From Bog-159 sp963707465 (GTDB lineage Bacteria; Acidobacteriota; Terriglobia; Bryobacterales; Bryobacteraceae): DNA of 64,000 nucleotides. The position numbers and the translations under genes were made by a program. The DNA lies in the NCBI GenBank assembly GCA_963707465.1, contig CAVPQK010000013.1:248001-312000 (forward strand), in the 5' to 3' direction. Positions 58,853 through 64,000 of the stretch are shown here, piece after piece (position 1 is the stretch's first letter; the number at the start of each line of letters is the position of its first letter). The notes beneath the pieces were generated by a model. The model worked only from the letters and a program-made list of their open reading frames with translations. It did not search any database and had not been told where the DNA came from.

Positions 58853-61303
58853 GTGAAGGACTCCAAGACCCTTTTATCGTGCTTCTGCGCGGCGGTCGCG
58901 ATGGCTGCCGCCGGGCCGCGCCAGCCGGCCGTAGCGCCCATCTCCTTCGATTACCCGGCCGACCATTCCATCTTCCCGCCCGACCTTGCCCCTCCCACCT
59001 TCTTATGGCGCGACGCCGCAGCCGCCGCGGCCGGTTGGCGGATCGAAGTCGAGTTCTCTGGTGGTGCGGCGCGCCTCCAAGTGACATCCAGCGGCGCGCG
59101 CCTGCAAGTGGGCGAAATCGATCCGCGCTGCGTGGGCGCCGTGCCGCCCACCCTCACGCCCGAGCTCGCCGCGGCCCACACCTGGAAGCCCGATCCCCAG
59201 ACCTGGGCGGCCATCAAAAGCGGTTCCGTGTCGGGCCCAGCTACCGTGACCATCACCGGATTCGCCGACGCACGCGAAACCCGCGTCGTCTCGCGCGGCC
59301 GCATCTCTGTCTCGACATCCAGGGACCCCGTCGGCGCGCCGATCTTCTACCGGGATGTGCCGCTCATCCCCAGCCCCACCGAGAAGGGCGTGATCAAGCC
59401 GCTGCCTCCCTTCGCCATCGGGCTGATCGCCTGGCGCTTGCGCAATGTGGGCGATACCCAAAGCCGGACGGTCATGCAGGATCTGCCCACATGCGCGAAC
59501 TGCCATTCCTTCTCGCTCGATGGCCACACCCTCGGCCTGGATGTGGACGGACCGCAAAATGACAAGGGCCTGTACGCGCTGGTTCCCGTGCGCCAGGAAA
59601 TGTCGATCCGCAATGAGGACGTGATCCGCTGGAGTTCCTTCCGCGGCGCCGCGCCGGTGAAAACCGACGGGCCGGCTGCGAAGCGGTTCGGTTTCATGTC
59701 GACGGTCTCGCCCGACGGCCAGTATGTCGTCACCACCATCGACGACCTGCGCCGGCCGATCGAGCACATGGACGGAAACGCGCGCGGCCTGGCCGACCGT
59801 TTCTACAACGCGGGCTACAAGGATTACGCATTCGGCCAGGTGTTCTATCCCACGCGCGGCATCCTGGCCTGGTACAGCCGCGCGGCCGGCCAATTGCAGC
59901 CGCTGCCCGGCGCCGACGATCCGCGCTATGTGCAAACCAATGCGGTATGGAGTCCCGATGGCCGATACCTCGTGTTTGCGCGAGCAGCGGCCCGCGATCC
60001 GTATCCGCCGGGGCAGATACCGTCGCAATACGCCAACAGTCCGGACGAGACCCAAATCCAGTATGACCTCTACCGCATTCCGTTCCGCGGCGGCCAGGGC
60101 GGCCAGCCCGAACGCCTCGCGGGCGCTTCCCAAAACGGCATGAGCAATAACTTCCCCAAGGTCTCGCCGGACGGTAAATGGATCGTCTTCGTCCAGTGCC
60201 ACAACGGCCTGTTGATGCGTCCCGATAGCCGCCTGTTCATCGTGCCCGCCGCGGGCGGCGTGGCGCGGCCGCTCCATTCGAATACCCCGCGCATGAATTC
60301 ATGGCACAGCTTCTCGCCGAATGGCCGCTGGATGGTGTTCTCCTCGAAAGCACGGTCGCCCTATACGCAGATGTACCTCACCCACTTTGACCAGGATGGC
60401 AACGATAGCCCCGCCATCCTGATCGAGAACGCGACAGCCGCCAACCGCGCCGTGAATATTCCGGAGTTCGTCAACATGGCGCAAGGCGGCATCTCGCGCA
60501 TCGACGCGCCGGCCACGGAGTTCTACCGGCTGTTCGACGTCGCCTCGGAACTGGGGCAGAAGAACCAGTACGACGCGGCCATCGCGAAATGGAACGAGGC
60601 GCTGGCGCTGAGTCCCGAGGATGCCAAAGCGCAAAGCAACTTGGGCGTGCTCCTGGCCACCGTGGGACGCACCGGCGAAGCCATCGACCACTACCGCAAG
60701 GCGGTCGAATCCGAGCCGGACTTTCCGGATGGCTATACTAATTTGGGCATCGCCCTGGCGCGCGAAGGAAAGCTGGACGACGCCATGCCGTATCTGCGGA
60801 AGGCCGCGCAGCTGAGCCCGTGGGACGCCAAGACGCACAGCAACCTGGGCGCGGCGCTGGCGGAGCAGGGCAACTCCGGCGAGGCCATCACCGAGTGCGA
60901 GAAGGCGCTGCAGCTTAGCCCCGGAGACTCGGAGGCGCACGCCAACCTGGCGATTGCGCTGGCCAAAGCAGGCCGCTCGGACGAAGCCATCGCCAACTTC
61001 GAGCGGGCCTTGGCGGGCAACCCGGATTCCGTCGACCTGCAATTCTATCTGGGGCGGCTGCTGGCTACCGGCGGCAGATTTGACGAGGCCATCCCGCACC
61101 TGGAGAAAGCCGCGGCGGGCGGCGATCCGTCTATCGGCGGGATGCTGGCCGCGGTCTACGCGCAGGTGGGCCGGCTGAGCGATGCGCTGGGAGCCGCCCG
61201 TCATGCCCTGCAGGCGGCGCGCGAACGCAACCAGCCGGATCTGGTGCGCACGCTGACCGGTAGCGTGGCGACCTATAAGGCGGCGCTGGAGGGCGGGCTT
61301 TAG
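58853..61303 (+). CDS. Exported PD40 propeller protein with a CxxCH site and C-terminal TPRs
   Basis: 816 aa from GTG 58853. A signal peptide ends near AMAAAGPRQ. Residues about 30-170 are beta-rich. DLPTCANCHSFSLDGHTLG carries a c-type haem motif, Cys214-x-x-Cys217-His218. PD40/TolB-like blades follow: FMSTVSPDGQYVVTTI, AVWSPDGRYLVFARA, FPKVSPDGKWIVFVQ and FSPNGRWMVFSSK. From about residue 560 there are six or so TPRs (AQSNLGVLLATVGRTGEAIDHYRKAVESEP and similar). It is probably periplasmic, perhaps an electron carrier or scaffold; function unknown. The stop TAG is inside a palindromic repeat at 61291-61309. Confidence 0.87.
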   Translation: MKDSKTLLSCFCAAVAMAAAGPRQPAVAPISFDYPADHSIFPPDLAPPTFLWRDAAAAAAGWRIEVEFSGGAARLQVTSSGARLQVGEIDPRCVGAVPPTLTPELAAAHTWKPDPQTWAAIKSGSVSGPATVTITGFADARETRVVSRGRISVSTSRDPVGAPIFYRDVPLIPSPTEKGVIKPLPPFAIGLIAWRLRNVGDTQSRTVMQDLPTCANCHSFSLDGHTLGLDVDGPQNDKGLYALVPVRQEMSIRNEDVIRWSSFRGAAPVKTDGPAAKRFGFMSTVSPDGQYVVTTIDDLRRPIEHMDGNARGLADRFYNAGYKDYAFGQVFYPTRGILAWYSRAAGQLQPLPGADDPRYVQTNAVWSPDGRYLVFARAAARDPYPPGQIPSQYANSPDETQIQYDLYRIPFRGGQGGQPERLAGASQNGMSNNFPKVSPDGKWIVFVQCHNGLLMRPDSRLFIVPAAGGVARPLHSNTPRMNSWHSFSPNGRWMVFSSKARSPYTQMYLTHFDQDGNDSPAILIENATAANRAVNIPEFVNMAQGGISRIDAPATEFYRLFDVASELGQKNQYDAAIAKWNEALALSPEDAKAQSNLGVLLATVGRTGEAIDHYRKAVESEPDFPDGYTNLGIALAREGKLDDAMPYLRKAAQLSPWDAKTHSNLGAALAEQGNSGEAITECEKALQLSPGDSEAHANLAIALAKAGRSDEAIANFERALAGNPDSVDLQFYLGRLLATGGRFDEAIPHLEKAAAGGDPSIGGMLAAVYAQVGRLSDALGAARHALQAARERNQPDLVRTLTGSVATYKAALEGGL

Positions 61304-61309
61304 CCCCGC
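61291..61309. repeat. GGGCGGRCTTTAGCCCCGC hairpin, copy 2
   Basis: GGGCGGGCTTTAGCCCCGC matches 56281-56299 at 18 of 19 bases. The TAG at 61301-61303 is the stop codon of the PD40/TPR gene, so the repeat forms the end of the coding sequence and its trailer. Confidence 0.7.
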
Positions 61310-61320
61310 CGCCCGCATTT

Positions 61321-62535
61321 ATGTATAATCCGAGAATGGCCTCGATGCCGCGCTTACTCTCGTTCGTTTTGATGCTCCTGACGGCAGCCTCTGTCACGGC
61401 CGCGGACCGGGCCCTCTTGGAGCAGAAGCTGACCGGCAAGTACAAGCTCTCCAGCGTGAACGCCGAAGGCGAATTCGTGGTCAAGGGAACCACGCTGGTC
61501 TTGCGCAAGGGCGGGTTCACCGGCGGCGCGGACCCCCTCACTTGCATCCACCAGTACAGCGACGGAAAGATCTCGCTCACGGGTCCATCGAAGGCCGCCT
61601 GCAACGGAGGGATGCGCATCCTTTCCAAAATTCCCGGCGTCAAGCTGATCCCCGGCGTCGGCACCGCCAATCAAACCGCGCAAGGCGCTGCTCCCGCCAC
61701 ACGCCCCTTCGTGGCCGGAGAAAAGTTGTACCTGACCAAGATCGAAGTAGTCAAGGATGATATCGATTTGACCTTGATTTCCGAAGAGGTGAGCTCGGTC
61801 CGCTACCGCGCGCAGATCCGCTTCCACAAGGCGGCCAAACTCGAAATTCCAGAGGCGGAAGGCCTCATCGCGGAAGTGTTGGGCGTCAGCGCCGGCGGCG
61901 GTAAATCGACATCCAGCACGTCCACGCAGTCCACCGCGGCCGCCCCGGCCCAAACCGCTGCCCCTGCGCCGGTTGCCGTTGCCACCCCAGCGCCTGTCGC
62001 CGCGCCGCGCGCTGCCACGCCGCAGCAGGCTCCGGCTGAAGCCGCCCCCGCGCCCATCGAGCCGCCCCCTCCTCCGCTCGAACAGCCCGCCGCCCCGCCA
62101 CCCACAATTTCACCGGGGATGACGATCGATCAAGTGGTGGCCCTTCTCGGGCAGCCGACCACCATCGCCAATCTCGGCGCCAAGAAGGTCTACGCCTATC
62201 CGACTCAAAAAGTGACTTTCATCGACGGCAAGGTCGCGCCCGACGAGGACTCCTCCACGATCCCGCCCACTTCCACCCCGAACTCCAACATGCTGTTCAT
62301 CGAAATCGGGCTAGGTGTCCTGATCGTCGGAGCCGCTGCGTTCTTGTTTATGCGCAGCCGCAAGCCCGCTGCGGTTGTCCCGCCCGCGCCTCCGCCCCCG
62401 GTGCCTCCGCCCACCGCGCCGGCCCAGCCCATGAACCTCATCCAGCGTCTGGATGAATTAGAGAAGCTGAAGGAGCGGGGCATCCTCACACATGAAGAGT
62501 TCGAGAGGGAAAAAGCCAAGCTACGGTCGATGTAG
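61321..62535 (+). CDS. Exported protein with BamE-like motif, membrane helix and C-terminal SHOCT domain
   Basis: 404 aa from ATG 61321; ATG 61336 (MASMPRLLSFVLMLL) gives a cleaner signal peptide, cleaved near SVTAA. The first 190 mature residues have no family I know. An Ala/Pro-rich linker (about 195-260) leads to ISPGMTIDQVVALLGQPTTIANLGAKKVYAYP, the G-M-T..V...LG-P pattern of the SmpA/OmlA (BamE) fold. A membrane helix (LFIEIGLGVLIVGAAAFLFM, near 320-340) and a Pro-rich stretch precede RLDELEKLKERGILTHEEFEREKAKL, a SHOCT domain. SHOCT usually mediates oligomerisation. Its end overlaps the convergent DedA gene by 15 bp. Confidence 0.8.
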   Translation: MYNPRMASMPRLLSFVLMLLTAASVTAADRALLEQKLTGKYKLSSVNAEGEFVVKGTTLVLRKGGFTGGADPLTCIHQYSDGKISLTGPSKAACNGGMRILSKIPGVKLIPGVGTANQTAQGAAPATRPFVAGEKLYLTKIEVVKDDIDLTLISEEVSSVRYRAQIRFHKAAKLEIPEAEGLIAEVLGVSAGGGKSTSSTSTQSTAAAPAQTAAPAPVAVATPAPVAAPRAATPQQAPAEAAPAPIEPPPPPLEQPAAPPPTISPGMTIDQVVALLGQPTTIANLGAKKVYAYPTQKVTFIDGKVAPDEDSSTIPPTSTPNSNMLFIEIGLGVLIVGAAAFLFMRSRKPAAVVPPAPPPPVPPPTAPAQPMNLIQRLDELEKLKERGILTHEEFEREKAKLRSM

Positions 62536-63111
62536 CCGGCCCCACAGCAGCCAGCCCAACACTACCGCGGCCAGCAGCGCCAGGATCATCCAGCTGAAGT
62601 CGCCCAACGCGGCGTCCAGCGCCAGGACGCGGTCGCTGAAGATGCGGCCCAGCAAGATATAAAGGGCCGCTCCCAGCGTCTCGCCCAACACATCCCACAG
62701 CAGAAAGCGGACCCACGGGTACTCCGCGATCCCGCTGGTGAAGTTGATCACCGAACCCAGCGGCGTCACCAGCCAGCGGGTGAAGAAAACTCCCGGCCCT
62801 CCCCAACGCCGCGCGTGAGCTTCCGCTTTAGCCAGGCGCTCCGGGCCGCCCAGCAGGCCGCCAAATCGCGAGACCAGCTTGGTGCCGCCCCACCGGCCGA
62901 TGCCGTAGCCGATCTGATCGCCGAGCACCGAGCCGGCGCTGGCCAGCGCAATCGCCAGCCATAGCGGCATCACGCCCTGCGCCACCAGCGAGCCGGTAAC
63001 AATCAGCATCAAGCTCACTGGCAATGGCACCCCTATCGACGCTATCGTGACCACGGCGAATAGCGCGGGGGAGCCGTATTGCGACAGAGCCGCCAGAATC
63101 TGTTCCCGCAT
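62521..63111 (-). CDS. DedA (SNARE-associated/VTT) family membrane protein
   Basis: 196 aa. Helix-rich with ASIGVPLPVSLMLIVTGSLV, the reentrant-loop region, then GDQIGYGIGRWGG and the VTT signature FFTRWLVTPLGSVINFTSGIAEYPWVRFLLWDVLGE. DedA proteins move lipids, including undecaprenyl phosphate, across the inner membrane in some bacteria. The start ATG sits in the stop of the upstream small gene (TGATG), so they are co-translated. Confidence 0.9.
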   Translation of the reverse strand: MREQILAALSQYGSPALFAVVTIASIGVPLPVSLMLIVTGSLVAQGVMPLWLAIALASAGSVLGDQIGYGIGRWGGTKLVSRFGGLLGGPERLAKAEAHARRWGGPGVFFTRWLVTPLGSVINFTSGIAEYPWVRFLLWDVLGETLGAALYILLGRIFSDRVLALDAALGDFSWMILALLAAVVLGWLLWGRLHRP

Positions 63112-63467
63112 CAGGGGGCCTTGCCCCCAGGCGCTTCCGGTGCGGGATGCGTGTGACCGGCGCTGGCCAGAGCGCGCTCCAGATCGCGCACCAATTCTTC
63201 CACCGGCCGGTGTTCCTCCCGCGCGATCATCCGCAACGGCCGCCGGTCATGCGGCACCGGTTCCAGCCCGATGGCGTGGAATAGCGCGGCCGCGGGCATG
63301 TGGTGCGTGTGCGCGATGAACGGCACGCTCATCCAGGGGCGGATCGGCTCGTTCTCAAAGTGCAGGCTGCGGGCGTGCCGGCCGGCCCTGAACGCGAAAA
63401 TGAAGGTGCCGGCAATCGCCACGCAAAAAGCCACCGCCAGAATCAGGAAACCGGGTGGCCGCTGCAT
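63111..63467 (-). CDS. Small membrane-anchored protein of unknown function
   Basis: 118 aa. One N-terminal helix (FLILAVAFCVAIAGTFIFAF) and then a polar domain. Notable features are the HTHHMPAAALFHAIGLEPVPHD stretch with four His in 22 residues, a helix-forming PLRMIAREEHRPVEELVRDLERAL, and a Pro/Gly-rich tail. The helix segment resembles small domains that recur in membrane proteins of cation transport, but I do not recognise the family. It starts 3 bp after the enoyl-CoA hydratase gene ends and is co-translated with dedA. Confidence 0.65.
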   Translation of the reverse strand: MQRPPGFLILAVAFCVAIAGTFIFAFRAGRHARSLHFENEPIRPWMSVPFIAHTHHMPAAALFHAIGLEPVPHDRRPLRMIAREEHRPVEELVRDLERALASAGHTHPAPEAPGGKAP

Positions 63468-63470
63468 AGG

Positions 63471-64000
63471 CTACTCGCGCGACCCGTGCCGCCCCGCGCC
63501 GGCTGCGAATTTCAGAGCGCCCGCCAGGGTTTCGCCGCTGCCCAGCACCGCCAGGCCGCGCCGGTATTCGTTGCGCATGGCCTCGCCGGTCGAAAGCCCC
63601 CACTGCTCGTAGCACGACATCCGGTCCGATTGCAGGCACCCTTGCGGGAAACTGGCGAGCATCCGCGCCAGTTCCAGCGCGCTCTCCAATGCGCGGCCGG
63701 ATTCCACCAGTCGGTTGGCCAGCCCCATGCGCAAGGCTTCTTCGCCCGAGACACCGCGCCCGGTCAGGATCAAGTCCAGCGCCTGGCTCTGTCCGATCAG
63801 GCGCGGCAGCCGGATGGTCCCCCCATCGATCAACGGCACGCCAAAACGCCGGCAGTAAACTCCTAGCGTGGCGTCGCGCGCCACCACCCGCAGATCGCAC
63901 CATAACGCCAATTCCAACCCGCCCGCCACGGCGTGCCCTTCGATGGCCGCGATCACCGGCTTCGAAAGCAGCATGCGCGTGGGCCCCATGGGACCGTCGC
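63471..64000 (-). CDS. Enoyl-CoA hydratase/isomerase family protein; N terminus cut by right edge
   Basis: The C-terminal 176 or so residues are in the window; the frame runs through the edge, and the ATG at 63989 is internal. Crotonase motifs: SKPVIAAIEGHAVAGGLELALWCDLRV with the oxyanion-hole GHAVAGG, and LGVYCRRFGVPLIDGGTIRLPRLIG, where a Glu is typical of hydratases and Asp is seen here (LIDGG). SGEEALRMGLANRLV is also family-typical. It would act on acyl-CoA esters in the cytoplasm. Its role in this operon with a small membrane protein and dedA is unclear. Confidence 0.92.
   Translation of the reverse strand, partial: DGPMGPTRMLLSKPVIAAIEGHAVAGGLELALWCDLRVVARDATLGVYCRRFGVPLIDGGTIRLPRLIGQSQALDLILTGRGVSGEEALRMGLANRLVESGRALESALELARMLASFPQGCLQSDRMSCYEQWGLSTGEAMRNEYRRGLAVLGSGETLAGALKFAAGAGRHGSRE

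Noticed and set aside
59003..60277. 424-codon open frame on the minus strand
   Set aside because: Antisense to the PD40/TPR gene, His/Arg-rich with no domain; a shadow.

Overview
The window looks like a chromosomal segment of an Acidobacteriota bacterium, probably of the Solibacter/Bryobacter type. This is inferred from gene content. It carries several 830-880 aa two-module FtsX/MacB permeases of the ADOP type (acidobacterial duplicated orphan permease), one with its PadR regulator. It also has an ECF sigma factor paired with a zinc-ribbon Ser/Thr kinase carrying TPRs, an HAF-repeat exported protein, high GC, and very tight gene packing. I see no phage genes, transposase or CRISPR array.

1-5630 (minus): a three-gene operon of an outer-membrane porin-like protein, a short PstS-like periplasmic binding protein, and a very large hybrid sensor kinase (3 PAS, HisKA, HATPase, 2 REC, start of an Hpt) cut by the left edge. 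5789-6972 (plus), divergent: a FliA/WhiG-class sigma factor and a STAS anti-anti-sigma protein. The shared upstream region has repeated GTTAAC boxes.

6993-34469 (plus): an exopolysaccharide locus. Nineteen genes from 6993 to 31772 follow one another with 4-bp overlaps or gaps of at most 12 bp. They encode a Wzy/ligase-like protein, four GT4 and three GT2 glycosyltransferases, a glycosidase-like protein, an acetyltransferase, glycogen debranching enzyme GlgX, RmlB, a Wza-like exporter, a Wzc-like co-polymerase with a degenerate Walker A, a Wzx flippase and three consecutive proteins with sugar-transferase domains. Only the first of those three keeps the catalytic Asp-Glu pair. The locus ends with a metallophosphoesterase, then rmlA, an rmlC-like gene and an ATP-grasp gene. 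The picture is a Wzx/Wzy-type secreted polysaccharide that uses dTDP-6-deoxysugars.

34611-40756: padR with a perfect palindromic operator over its start codon, an ADOP permease, a truncated hemerythrin, tRNA-Leu(UAG), an L-fucose-isomerase-like gene broken by one extra base, tRNA-Lys(UUU) and an ECF sigma factor. 40822-43905: the partner kinase. 44000-50221: an HAF-repeat protein, three genes resembling the early legionaminic/N-acylneuraminate steps (4,6-dehydratase, hydrolysing 2-epimerase, PLP aminotransferase) and two methyltransferases.

50245-56234 (minus): an ADOP remnant with an orphan operator, then two full ADOP permeases, separated by conserved two-hairpin palindromic repeats. 56235-56823 is non-coding, with hairpins and 10-bp phased TGCAAC repeats. 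56824-62535 (plus): a divergent peptide deformylase co-translated with a GT39-like membrane glycosyltransferase, an exported PD40/CxxCH/TPR protein and a SHOCT-tailed exported protein. 62521-64000 (minus): a DedA protein, a small membrane-anchored protein and an enoyl-CoA hydratase cut by the right edge.
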